Source: Petrimonas sulfuriphila (GTDB lineage: Bacteria > Bacteroidota > Bacteroidia > Bacteroidales > Dysgonomonadaceae). From it: DNA of 64,000 nucleotides. A program made the position numbers and the translations under genes. Under the pieces are notes generated by a model that had not been told where the DNA came from, made no database searches, and saw only the letters and a list, made by a program, of their open reading frames with translations. The stretch lies in the NCBI RefSeq assembly GCF_051201015.1, contig NZ_JBPEHI010000014.1; one strand, written 5' to 3'. Shown here one piece after another: positions 42,810-52,135 of this stretch (its first letter is position 1; each line of letters opens with the position of its first letter).

Positions 42810-44807
42810 ATGAAGAAAAGAATATACCCTTTTGTTTCACTGATTGCGGTTATGCTGATTATGGCGACCGCCTGCACATCTGAGGTGACAGAAAAATTTC
42901 CCGCCGAAGACGGCCACCTTACACTTAGTTTGTCGATGGGTGATATTTCTACCCGTGCCCTAACTACGGAAGAGAGCGATAACGACGGGAGTTATAACGA
43001 GAAGAAAATCGACAGACTCGACATCTTTTTTTATCAGGGAACTACCCTCAAATGGCGTGTGAACAACCTTTCGTATGACGCCGGAACACAGAAGACAACC
43101 ATTCCGGTCGTAGCAACTAAACGGGCTTTGTTCGAGAACAACACCACAACTACCTACGACGTCTATGTAGTGGCGAACAATACTGCCGACCTAAGTTCTA
43201 TCACTGAAGAAGAGAATAACTTGCAAACGTTGAAGGACCTGGTTTTCCAGACAGCAAGTTTCGTGTCCGATGGGGGAGCTGTTGCTCAATCCTCTTTCGT
43301 CATGGATGGAATGATTTCACAAATAGTGAACCTGAACACTCCCGACTTGGGGATGGTCCACCTGAAAAGGGCAGCTTCAAAGATACGGCTCCAGCTAATC
43401 GAAGTGAACGTTCCGGGATATGTTCAGGAAGGAACGGCACTGGCGAGACTGGTGCACTTCACCGACCGGTCGGTATTGATGGATGACGGCACAACATTTG
43501 TTCCGGGCAGTGCCGACTGGAAAGATACCGGATACAAGGAATTAACAAAAACTCTTTCTGGCAACATCAACACCACAGCAGCTCCTTTCTACACCTATGC
43601 CAACGACTGGAGCTCCGATTTCACCAAGGAAACCTATCTCGAACTCCTTATTCCGTTAAAGGAAAATACAGGTAGTGATATAGGCTATTACAAGTATCGT
43701 GTCCCCGTGACTCCGTATGGACTGACCGGTGATGATCAGCAATACATGAACAAGGTTCAGCGCAATTTCCTGTATGATATTGGTGTGACAGTACGGATAT
43801 TGGGAAGCAGGGATGAACCCCCTGTAGATATTCAGGGCAACTATACCATCAAGGATTGGAGCACCCAGGAAATACTGGTAACCATCACGGGTTCACACTA
43901 CCTGGTGGTGTCAGAACGCAACGTGGTGATGCCAAATATGAGTTCATACACCCTCAACTTTAACTCATCTGTAGCCAACGTCATGCTCGTGCCCAATTCT
44001 TTAAAAGCAACTTACACCTATGTGCCGGCCGGAGCATCGTCACCGGTCACAGAAAACGTTACTGGAGGCCAAGTGCCATCGGTACAGGTACAGTCAGGTG
44101 TGGCTTCCGGTACGATCATCATCACCAGCGCCATCCCGGAAAATTACATTCCGAAAGATATCGAATTTCAAGTTACCAACGGACAGCTGACGGAAACGGT
44201 AAAAATACGACAGTTGCCGGCAACCTATTTTTCAGTTACAAAAGGAGTCCGTTCCTATATGCCCGGTGAAGGTACCCGATATTCATTACCGTCCGGCAAT
44301 AATAATCCGTATATGTATGCCATTACAACATTGGCTCCTAAAGGCGATATCATATGGGGTTTTCCGCCTGTTGACAGCCAAGGACAAACCATCAACAGTG
44401 AAGAGGTTTCAAAAATGGTCTCTCCTAAATTTGAAATGGCATCACAGTTTGGAGCGAGTGTTCCAAAATCTTATTCCGATGCGCAAACTCAATGTAGAGG
44501 GTATAGCGAAACTTCAGAAGATGGCACTACAAAAACAGGCTGGCGCCTTCCCACAGCAGCTGAAATTTATTATATCGATGTTCTTCAGCAAACAGCTCCT
44601 ACCAAATATGTGATGAGAGGCCCCTATTACTGGAGCAACTGGAGCCAGTATCCGACAAAAAATGCCTATGGGCAATCGGGTTACTATGGTGCTTACCGGA
44701 TGCGGGAAAACCTGCCTTTTGTCAGAACAGACGATACTTACAACTGGAATTCAGGGGCCACTTACAGCAGCGCTCATGTACGTTGTATCCGTGATATTAA
44801 AGATTAA
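42810..44807 (+). CDS. Large fimbrillin-like adhesin with Lcl-type C-terminus
   Basis: A 665-residue lipoprotein precursor with Cys22 (MATAC) and Arg49 in ISTRALT. The N-terminal two thirds keep the fimbrillin pattern (KKIDRLDIFFYQGTTLKWRV, YDVYVVANNTADL, FVMDGMISQIVNLNTPDLGMVHLKRAASKIRLQLIEV). The C-terminus (about 575-665) reads GWRLPTAAEIYYIDVLQ, GPYYWSN and VRCIRDI, like DUF1566/Lcl or FISUMP domains with a lectin-like fold. That domain would be the ligand-binding part of a fimbrial tip; this is inference. It lies 16 nt behind the previous subunit gene. Confidence 0.75.
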   Translation: MKKRIYPFVSLIAVMLIMATACTSEVTEKFPAEDGHLTLSLSMGDISTRALTTEESDNDGSYNEKKIDRLDIFFYQGTTLKWRVNNLSYDAGTQKTTIPVVATKRALFENNTTTTYDVYVVANNTADLSSITEEENNLQTLKDLVFQTASFVSDGGAVAQSSFVMDGMISQIVNLNTPDLGMVHLKRAASKIRLQLIEVNVPGYVQEGTALARLVHFTDRSVLMDDGTTFVPGSADWKDTGYKELTKTLSGNINTTAAPFYTYANDWSSDFTKETYLELLIPLKENTGSDIGYYKYRVPVTPYGLTGDDQQYMNKVQRNFLYDIGVTVRILGSRDEPPVDIQGNYTIKDWSTQEILVTITGSHYLVVSERNVVMPNMSSYTLNFNSSVANVMLVPNSLKATYTYVPAGASSPVTENVTGGQVPSVQVQSGVASGTIIITSAIPENYIPKDIEFQVTNGQLTETVKIRQLPATYFSVTKGVRSYMPGEGTRYSLPSGNNNPYMYAITTLAPKGDIIWGFPPVDSQGQTINSEEVSKMVSPKFEMASQFGASVPKSYSDAQTQCRGYSETSEDGTTKTGWRLPTAAEIYYIDVLQQTAPTKYVMRGPYYWSNWSQYPTKNAYGQSGYYGAYRMRENLPFVRTDDTYNWNSGATYSSAHVRCIRDIKD

Positions 44808-44830
44808 TTAAACTATAGACCAAAAAAGAT

Positions 44831-46972
44831 ATGAAAAAGATAATATACAGTCTATTCGGTTTGTTGATAGCTCTCTCAGGCTGCGTGGATGAGGGTGTAT
44901 GGAAATCCGAACAGCAATTGAATGAAGGAATCGATGTTACAGTGTCTTTCTCGGCCTCTATCCCGGATTTTAAAACAGTAAATACCAGAGCAACTGGCGG
45001 TGTGAACGATATGTACCTGTTGGTCTTTGACGAGAACGGCAGTTTTATCGTGAGAAAGAAAGCCACTCTCACCAATCAATCGGAGACAGGCGGAACTTTT
45101 ACGGCTTCCTTACCGTCGAGCAGCAAACGGCGCATTGTACATTTCATTTCAAACCTCGGAGAAGAAGCATTCAACGATTCTCCTGGGGTGAACGAAGCTA
45201 CAGTGGTCGCGCTACTGAGCACGACAAGCACTACATTCTGGTCACGGGTTGAGTTGAACAGCGGAATATCCGCTACAAGTTTCAACGGGATAACAGTACA
45301 GCTACTTCGCAACCAGGCCAAAATAAGTGTGATCAACGAAGCTTCCAATTTCACCTATAACGGCTTTGTTATTCACAACTCACCCCAACAGGGAACCATA
45401 GCTCCCTATAGCGCAGCTACGGGATTTCTTGAAGGAACAGTTAGCGAACCATCGGGGGTGACGTTACTTCCTGCCTTGTTATCCGGGATCTCAACAGGAG
45501 AAAAGTACTTGTTTGAACGTAAAAATGCATCGGCATCCAATATCACCACGGTAATTGTACGGGGTACGTACGAAGGAGAATCCTACTACTATAAGATCGA
45601 TTTGATTGATAACAATAAAAACCGTTATAACATCGAAAGAAACTACCATTATGTAGTAAAAATTCAATCGGTCACAAGGGCAGGATTCAGCAGTTTTAAC
45701 GATGCTCTGGCAGGTGCCTCGCACAACAACACAGCCCTTGATCCGGTGATCGAGAAATATCCCATGATCTCCGACGGGAACAGCAAGCTGGAGGTGGAAA
45801 AAACGTTGGTAATCCTCACTCAACCCAACCAGACCTTTCAAGTATGGGCAAAGTATTTTCCCGATATCAGCAGCGATGAAGTGAATAATACGGGAGTAAC
45901 GGTCTCCTTACAAACCGGAAACTCCGCGATTAATGCCGCTTCCCTTAACTTCAATCCAACAACAGGGATTATTTCCGGGGTAAGTCTTGGAGCATTTCCC
46001 CAAGAACCGGGAGTAGCCCTGATCAGGGTATCGAAAGGCGAATTGGCACGTACCATCCGCGTGGTGTTCAGGACTCCTTTCCAGTTTGATCCGATAACGA
46101 TCAATAACCAAAACCCGGGATCGGTTACGTATGGTCAAAGTCAGGATGCAATCTTGCGATTCACCATTCCGGACGATTTCCCCGAAGACCTCTTTCCTCT
46201 TCCCGTATATATTCACACGCAAGGGCTTTATCCTGCTGAGGCCGGTTTAGAGATGATCGTGGAAAACGGGCAGATCAACTATATCTACCGGGCAACTTAC
46301 AAAGGGTTGCACAGGGTTTATTTCAAGACCAATAAAACCGTGATGGAAGAGAACGTAACACTGTCGGCAGATTATTTCACCGGTGGAGCAGTAGTTTATA
46401 CATCAAATCTGGGCAACATCACTTACGGTAGTAATACTCCGATACCCTCAAGTACAGCTATTTCTGCTTCGGTGGGGACAATTCAAATTGTCCAAGAAGG
46501 GAAATATCTATATATTCCACCTATTAATCCGGATATACACGCTCCGGTCACATTGACGTATGATCGACAGGTGGCCTCTAACACAAATAGTGGAATACAA
46601 CAGTCGTTCCACGAGAGGTATACTGTTTCAACCACCGTAGGAAACTTGCAAAACGGAAATGCTCTCAATCTGGGTATTGGTTCCTATGTTGTAACCGGCA
46701 GAATTCAATACACAACACGAACGACCAATTATAATAGTTTGCAACCAGTTCCATCGTGGGCTACACTTACAATTACAGAATCATCCGCTACTGGCGTAAC
46801 TGCAAAGATGCTGGAAACGCAACGCTATGAACTTATCATACCTGCTACAAATGCCGAAACAGCCACCATCAGAGTGAATTATACAACTGGAAGCAATACA
46901 TATTGGTCTCAACAGGATATAAGTACTTATAGAAATACGCAATATTTACGCTTGAGGACTAACGGACCCTAA
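44831..46972 (+). CDS. Large fimbrillin-like accessory or tip subunit
   Basis: A 713-residue lipoprotein precursor with Cys18 (LSGC) and Arg53 in VNTRATG. The N-terminal part has the fimbrillin pattern (NDMYLLVFDENGSFIVRKKA, RRIVHFISNLG, GITVQLLRNQAKISVIN). The middle and C-terminal parts contain repeated Ig-like beta modules (ISGVSLGAFPQEPGVALIRVSKGELARTIRVVF near 385-420). It ends YWSQQDISTYRNTQYLRLRTNGP. It is the last gene of the fimbrial operon, 23 nt after the preceding one. A tip adhesin role is inferred from its size and place. Confidence 0.72.
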   Translation: MKKIIYSLFGLLIALSGCVDEGVWKSEQQLNEGIDVTVSFSASIPDFKTVNTRATGGVNDMYLLVFDENGSFIVRKKATLTNQSETGGTFTASLPSSSKRRIVHFISNLGEEAFNDSPGVNEATVVALLSTTSTTFWSRVELNSGISATSFNGITVQLLRNQAKISVINEASNFTYNGFVIHNSPQQGTIAPYSAATGFLEGTVSEPSGVTLLPALLSGISTGEKYLFERKNASASNITTVIVRGTYEGESYYYKIDLIDNNKNRYNIERNYHYVVKIQSVTRAGFSSFNDALAGASHNNTALDPVIEKYPMISDGNSKLEVEKTLVILTQPNQTFQVWAKYFPDISSDEVNNTGVTVSLQTGNSAINAASLNFNPTTGIISGVSLGAFPQEPGVALIRVSKGELARTIRVVFRTPFQFDPITINNQNPGSVTYGQSQDAILRFTIPDDFPEDLFPLPVYIHTQGLYPAEAGLEMIVENGQINYIYRATYKGLHRVYFKTNKTVMEENVTLSADYFTGGAVVYTSNLGNITYGSNTPIPSSTAISASVGTIQIVQEGKYLYIPPINPDIHAPVTLTYDRQVASNTNSGIQQSFHERYTVSTTVGNLQNGNALNLGIGSYVVTGRIQYTTRTTNYNSLQPVPSWATLTITESSATGVTAKMLETQRYELIIPATNAETATIRVNYTTGSNTYWSQQDISTYRNTQYLRLRTNGP

Positions 46973-47163
46973 TGTGGAGACATTGCATCCGCAATTAACA
47001 AAAAAACAAGGAATCACTATTGGGCTCATATCTAAACAAATATTGTTCGATCAAGAGTCTTTAATAGGAAAATCTACTGCTCAAATCGTTTGTTTGGAAT
47101 ATTCGGGGAAAAACAATTTTTCTCCGAATATCCGACGATCAGAGGTACAAATTATACTAACGT

Positions 47164-47664
47164 ATGAATAAATTAAATAATTACTTTTCACCAGACAGTA
47201 ATAAAATAATTGATACTAAAGAGATTGCTGCCGATTATTATAACGGTGTCGCGCAATGTGTGCTTCATTTCAGCAACGGTAAGTACAAAGTTATCACAAA
47301 CGAAAACCCGAATGATCTGCTTGCAGTGAACGTGGTAAGCTACAATAAGACCGAACAGGGATTTGTGGAGCTGGTATTGAAACACTACAAGGAGGCCACG
47401 TCACTTGACGACCTGGCAATCCGGTGTGATTACAAATCTACCAAAACATTCACGCGCCATTTCAAGCAAAAATTCAACACCACTCCCAAACAATGGCAGT
47501 TGTCAATCCGAAAGAATGAAGTCATCGATTACTTGGAGAATACCGATTACCCGTTAAAAAAAATTGCATCCCTTTTGGGTTTTTCCAATGTATCACACCT
47601 GCGCGATTTCTGTCTCAAAAAAATCGGCTTGCCGCCCGAGAAAATAAGAAAACTTGATAAATGA
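47164..47664 (+). CDS. Short AraC-type HTH protein
   Basis: A 166-residue protein with an AraC-type DNA-binding domain at about 70-160: LVLKHYKEATSLDDLAIRCDYKSTKTFTRHFKQKFNTTPKQWQ, then PLKKIASLLGFSNVSHLRDFCLKKIGLPPEKIR. The N-terminal 65 residues are too short for a full sensor domain. It lies 191 nt downstream of the fimbrial operon on the same strand; read-through may supply it, as no clear promoter is seen in the gap. A good hairpin follows. A role in controlling the fimbrial genes is plausible but unproven. Confidence 0.82.
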   Translation: MNKLNNYFSPDSNKIIDTKEIAADYYNGVAQCVLHFSNGKYKVITNENPNDLLAVNVVSYNKTEQGFVELVLKHYKEATSLDDLAIRCDYKSTKTFTRHFKQKFNTTPKQWQLSIRKNEVIDYLENTDYPLKKIASLLGFSNVSHLRDFCLKKIGLPPEKIRKLDK

Positions 47665-47666
47665 AA

Positions 47667-47702
47667 AGAGCGAACTGTCCCACACTACAGTTCGCTCTCT
47701 GT
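47667..47702 (+). terminator. Hairpin after the AraC-type gene
   Basis: A perfect 12-bp stem (47667-47678 with 47687-47698) with an 8-nt loop, starting within a few bases of the stop codon. The T-run behind it is weak. Confidence 0.65.
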
Positions 47703-48158
47703 TTAAATTTCGGATAAAAAACTGTTTCCTCTAATTCAACTACGGGGAAATACTGTCTTTATAAATATCTCAAAATATTAGACCAAAAGTTAGTTAAAAA
47801 TATAGTTTCGAGTCATGTAGCATAGTTGTAGATTCAATAAGTTCTTTGTTAAATTTATTATTCAATTTGCTGTTCGGTTTAAACCAGACCAGTCAATAAA
47901 TCGAACGAGTGGTCAAGAAACTGTATATAAAGTGTTTATATGGTTTTTTTCTTTCCTGTGCTAGCTTAAAAGAGTTAAAGTATACATTGAGGTTAAACAA
48001 TAGCTTTGCAATATTCCTTGCCTCAGATCACATTGATCTGGTGTAATTTTTAGCGTCTTCGAAGCGTTCCATTTAAGAATAGTTACGGTGTTAGTATTTC
48101 AATCTTTTTCTTCAGAAAAATAGAAAACCGGTATTCTTTTAAGGATTATGAATGAAAT
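47703..48158. other. Intergenic region between convergent regulators
   Basis: About 460 nt between the AraC-type gene (+) and the hybrid sensor gene (-). No gene is supported. A perfect short dyad CAGATCA-CAT-TGATCTG (48024-48040) stands out; it could be an operator or the terminator stem of the hybrid gene, but it has no good T-run. The rest is AT-rich. Confidence 0.45.
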
Positions 48159-51020
48159 TTAATTTGATAGGTGGGGCATGCGCTGATATTTGGAAGGGGT
48201 GATTCCAAATTCCTTTTTAAATGTTCTTGAGAAATAGGCAAAATCATTGAACCCACAGTCCATCGCAATTTCTCCGATAGGTTTCTGGGAAGTAGTCAGC
48301 AGTTTTTTGGCACGGTTCAGCCGTACCTTCAGGATGTAATTTGTGGCATTCAATCCCGATATGGATTTGATTTTCCGATTAAGCTGAGAAGGACTCACAC
48401 ACATTTCTGAGGCCAGTCCCTGTGGAAAATAATCGATATTTTTCATCTCCCGGTAAATAACATCGGTAACCTTTTGCAAAAATTCGAAATTGGAGTCGTT
48501 CGTCAGTTCAGGTGAGGCGTTTTGACTGTCTAAAACAACCTGACCGTATTTTTCCCTTAATTCTTTCCTGCTTTTTAAGAGTTGGTTGATTTTCGCTTTC
48601 AGCTCTTCCTCAATGAACGGTTTAGTCATATAGGCATCGGCTCCCGCTTTAGTTAATTGAATTCTGTCTTCATCAGAAGCTTTGGCTGTAAGCACGATTA
48701 TAGGAATGTGGCTGGTCATAACAGAATTTTTGGTGTGGGAGCAGAGTTTATTGCCATCTACTAGGGGCATCATTAAATCGGAAATGATGAGGTCGGGAAT
48801 TTTTTCTTCCGCAAAATCCATCGCTTGCTGGCCGTCGTGCGCCACTACTATATTGAATTCATCGCGAAGGACGGTAGTCAGGTAAAAGATCATGTCGCGA
48901 TTATCTTCTGCAATCAGAATCAACGGCTTGCTGGAGTCCTCCTTCTCTTCTTCTAACTCCAAGGGGTCGTATTCGAAACGACGTGGCAGAGGTACCGTTT
49001 CTTCTGCTAACGGGTTCCCCGATGCACGGTGATGGTTGATAATAGGAATCTCTACCGTGAAAACGGTTTCTTTAAAGGGTACGCTGCGTACCTGTATTTT
49101 CCCTTCCAGGCTTTTCACGACCTGTTTTGTGAAGGCAAGCCCGATTCCTACCCCCATTTGCTCCCGTAGGTCGGATTCTCCCTGATAGAAAGTTTTAAAT
49201 ATGTGTGGTAGGTCTTTGGCGGTTATTCCTTCACCGTTATCTGCCACTTCAATAATGCATTTCTTTTGTTTTTTGTCTTCCCTTACCATCAGGAGTATCT
49301 TGTTTCCAGCAGTGCAATGCTTGATGGCGTTCGTCAGCAGGTTGTTGACAATCACCCTGATTTGTTCACGGGAGTAATCCATGATAATTTCATCCGTGCT
49401 GCTGTGGAAGAGGTAGGTTATTTTTTTTGTTTCGGCAAAATCAACATAACAGCTGTGTAGATACCTTAAATGACTCACGATGTTCCCATTCACCCAATGA
49501 ATACTGTTCCGGGTTTGAATTTTAGAAACAGTAAGTATCTCGTTAACAAGAAACAAGAGATTCTCGGATTGCCTTCCAATTATATCCAGGTCTATCAGGT
49601 TGTGGGCCGATTTGCTTTCTCCTATCGTTTTCTTCAGTTTCTCGGCCAGCCCGATAATGATGCTTATGGGCGTTTTAAATTCATGGGTAATGTTCGTGTA
49701 AAAGTCGGACTTCAATTTTGTTATTTCCACCAACGATTTCTCTTTCTGTTTTTTCATCGTTGTGTAGCGGTTGTGAATCAGAAAAATGAGGATCAACAGT
49801 ATAATTATTACGATAAAGGCGACAATGAGAATTCTTTGCTGATTCGTTTTGGCATCAAACACCGTTTTCAGGCCTGTGAGTTGTTTTTTGCTCTCCGCTT
49901 TTTCATAATCGGCAAAAGCATTGAACAGAATGGTTTGTGTTTCGTTTCGGTTAATCAGGTTGTCGAAACTGTGCGATACAACATGGTATTGTTGGGCAAG
50001 TGCCGGCCTGTTTTGTAAATAGTAGAGCTCTGATAAATCGGAGTAAGCATTCTTCAGGTAAAAGGGCAGGTTCAGCTGTTTGGCAATTTCCAGTCCTTCC
50101 ACAAGGTACTTTTCAGCTTCGGCGTATTGGGAAAGTTTTTTATATGTATTTCCTAGAGTAAAACATACCTCCATCCAGTTTAATTTGTCACTTGTTTCTT
50201 TCAATGTGTTGTATGCATTGTTCAGGAAAATGAGTGCTTCCTGATAACTGCCCTGCTTCGCACTTAGCTGTCCAAAGCAGAAAAATGTTAACCCAAGCCC
50301 TGTCCTGGAATTTATCTCGATAAATAAGTCGGCCGACTTATTGAAATAAACCCTGGCCGAATCATACATCTTTTTATCCCGGTATGCAACGCCGATTCCC
50401 ATTAAGTCGTCGGCTAGCAAATCAGTTTGGTTTACCCTTTCGGCGTATTGATACGATTGCCTGAAGGAGTTCAATGCTTCGTCAGGATATTCCAGCATGG
50501 AATATATCCAGCCAATTCCATTAAGCGAGAGGGCTTTTTCCCTGAGGACCGTGGTGTCCGAATTTTGCAGGTTGTCGGCCGTTTTTCGTGCGCGAAAAGA
50601 ATACCGTATGGCATTATCCATCTGGTAGGATTTCCTGTAATCGATGGCCAATACGTTCAGTGCCTTAAGTATTTGAAGTGAATCGGCAAGTTCTTCCGAT
50701 AGTTTAAGGTACTCCCCGTGGTTTTTGATAGCGCTTGTAAAATGAAAATTTTTAAGATGAAGATCTCCCAAGCTTCGGTAGAGCACCAATTGATTGATCT
50801 TGTCGTTTGAGAACAGGCTCTGCTCCAATGTGGTCTGAAGGCTGTTGGAGTCGTTTCTTATTTTTTTGATGGACAGGTTGATTTTGTTAATGGAATCCTG
50901 AAGTGAAAGTCGATTTACATCGAAATTATTTTTCGAATCCGACCCCTGGTAGCAGGAGCTCAGAACCGCCAAAAGGACGATAAGGCATGAGCTGAGATAT
51001 GGGAGGCGAATAATTGACAT
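48159..51020 (-). CDS. Hybrid two-component regulator with TPR sensor and AraC output
   Basis: A 953-residue one-protein signalling system. An N-terminal signal sequence with a lipobox-like LSSC (Cys23) is followed by about seven TPR-like repeats in the periplasm (about 70-370), one membrane span (397-416), a HisKA domain with His446 (FYTNITHEFKTP), a HATPase domain (NNLLTNAIKH near 559, DNGEGI near 595, GVGIGLAF near 623), a receiver domain with Asp748 (IISDLMMPLVDG) and an AraC HTH at about 850-945. It resembles the hybrid regulators of polysaccharide loci, but those have beta-propeller/YYY sensors; here TPRs replace them. Ligand and targets are unknown. It is monocistronic and lies behind the fimbrial island. 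Confidence 0.92.
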   Translation of the reverse strand: MSIIRLPYLSSCLIVLLAVLSSCYQGSDSKNNFDVNRLSLQDSINKINLSIKKIRNDSNSLQTTLEQSLFSNDKINQLVLYRSLGDLHLKNFHFTSAIKNHGEYLKLSEELADSLQILKALNVLAIDYRKSYQMDNAIRYSFRARKTADNLQNSDTTVLREKALSLNGIGWIYSMLEYPDEALNSFRQSYQYAERVNQTDLLADDLMGIGVAYRDKKMYDSARVYFNKSADLFIEINSRTGLGLTFFCFGQLSAKQGSYQEALIFLNNAYNTLKETSDKLNWMEVCFTLGNTYKKLSQYAEAEKYLVEGLEIAKQLNLPFYLKNAYSDLSELYYLQNRPALAQQYHVVSHSFDNLINRNETQTILFNAFADYEKAESKKQLTGLKTVFDAKTNQQRILIVAFIVIIILLILIFLIHNRYTTMKKQKEKSLVEITKLKSDFYTNITHEFKTPISIIIGLAEKLKKTIGESKSAHNLIDLDIIGRQSENLLFLVNEILTVSKIQTRNSIHWVNGNIVSHLRYLHSCYVDFAETKKITYLFHSSTDEIIMDYSREQIRVIVNNLLTNAIKHCTAGNKILLMVREDKKQKKCIIEVADNGEGITAKDLPHIFKTFYQGESDLREQMGVGIGLAFTKQVVKSLEGKIQVRSVPFKETVFTVEIPIINHHRASGNPLAEETVPLPRRFEYDPLELEEEKEDSSKPLILIAEDNRDMIFYLTTVLRDEFNIVVAHDGQQAMDFAEEKIPDLIISDLMMPLVDGNKLCSHTKNSVMTSHIPIIVLTAKASDEDRIQLTKAGADAYMTKPFIEEELKAKINQLLKSRKELREKYGQVVLDSQNASPELTNDSNFEFLQKVTDVIYREMKNIDYFPQGLASEMCVSPSQLNRKIKSISGLNATNYILKVRLNRAKKLLTTSQKPIGEIAMDCGFNDFAYFSRTFKKEFGITPSKYQRMPHLSN

Positions 51021-51235
51021 AATACCACTTACTTATAAATAAACTAAATATATGTGCGGCAACCCTGAAGAACGCTGATTGCTAAATAATTCAATAAAGA
51101 GTGAACTGTGATTTATATCCTTTTAATTCTTGTCAACTTGCAAATGTAGCTTAAATATTTAATAAATTGTCCTTTTTTTGTTATTTTTTTTTGAGTTTAA
51201 TGAAAAAAATGATAATGGGTGAAATATTAACCGCA

Positions 51236-52114
51236 TTACACTATCGTTTTCTTTCCAGCCAGAAGGGTGTTTTTTAACAGGGAAACAATAGTCATTGGCC
51301 CGACTCCCCCCGGCACCGGTGTGATATAACTGCACTTGGGAGCCACCTCATCGAAAGCAACATCGCCGGTAAGTTTAAATCCCGATTTGGTTTTGTCACT
51401 CGGAACACGGGTTGTACCCACATCAATAACCACAGCCCCTTCTTTCACCATATCGGCTTTTAAAAATTCGGGAACACCTAGTGCCGCGATAATAATATCC
51501 GCCTGGAGACATATTTCTTTGATGTTTTTTGTGCGGCTATGGCACACGGTTACTGTACAATCGCCGGGATATCCCTTTTGCATCATTAATAATGTGGCCG
51601 GTTTGCCCACGATATTGCTTCTGCCTAAAATTACACAATGCTTACCCCTGGTTTCAATTTCGTACCGCTTAAGGAGTTCCATTATTCCCGAAGGGGTAGC
51701 CGAAAGAAAGCAGGGGAGCCCGATAGCCATACGGCCTACATTGACCGGGTGGAATCCATCCACATCCTTACGGTAATCGATGGCTTCCGTGATCCTGCCT
51801 TCCGAAATATGGCCGGGTAACGGCAGCTGAACAATAAATCCATCCACATCGGCATCGTTATTAAGCTGATCTACGCACGCGAGCAGTTCTTCTTCGGTAA
51901 CATCATCCTCGTAACGAATCAGGGTCGATTGAAACCCTACTTCTTCGCAAGCGCGGACTTTACTGGCCACATAGGTTTCACTGCCCCCATCATGTCCAAC
52001 CAATACCGCTGCCAAATGAGGTGTTTTTCCGCCTTGTGCCTTGATCCGTGCCACCTCTTCGGCGATCTCTTTTTTGATTTGTGCCGCTACGGCTCTTCCG
52101 TCAATTAATTGCAT
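51236..52114 (-). CDS. folD: FolD, methylenetetrahydrofolate dehydrogenase/cyclohydrolase
   Basis: A 292-residue bifunctional enzyme of one-carbon metabolism that converts 5,10-methylene-THF to 10-formyl-THF with NADP. It shows the usual motifs: VGHDGGSETYVASKVRACEEVG (about 38, with the conserved Tyr and Lys), GFIVQLPLPGH (about 97), DGFHPVNVGR (about 119), GRSNIVGKPATLLM (about 163) and TPVPGGVGPMTIVSLL (about 264). It is cytoplasmic. It lies 21 nt after ffh on the same strand, so the two are probably one operon. Confidence 0.97.
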   Translation of the reverse strand: MQLIDGRAVAAQIKKEIAEEVARIKAQGGKTPHLAAVLVGHDGGSETYVASKVRACEEVGFQSTLIRYEDDVTEEELLACVDQLNNDADVDGFIVQLPLPGHISEGRITEAIDYRKDVDGFHPVNVGRMAIGLPCFLSATPSGIMELLKRYEIETRGKHCVILGRSNIVGKPATLLMMQKGYPGDCTVTVCHSRTKNIKEICLQADIIIAALGVPEFLKADMVKEGAVVIDVGTTRVPSDKTKSGFKLTGDVAFDEVAPKCSYITPVPGGVGPMTIVSLLKNTLLAGKKTIV

Positions 52115-52135
52115 ATCTCCTGTGTTCCTTGACTT

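Noticed and set aside
46974..47171. A 65-residue frame with GTG start just after the fimbrial operon
   Set aside because: It has no signal, no recognisable pattern and no start context; the gap is better read as the operon's 3' region.
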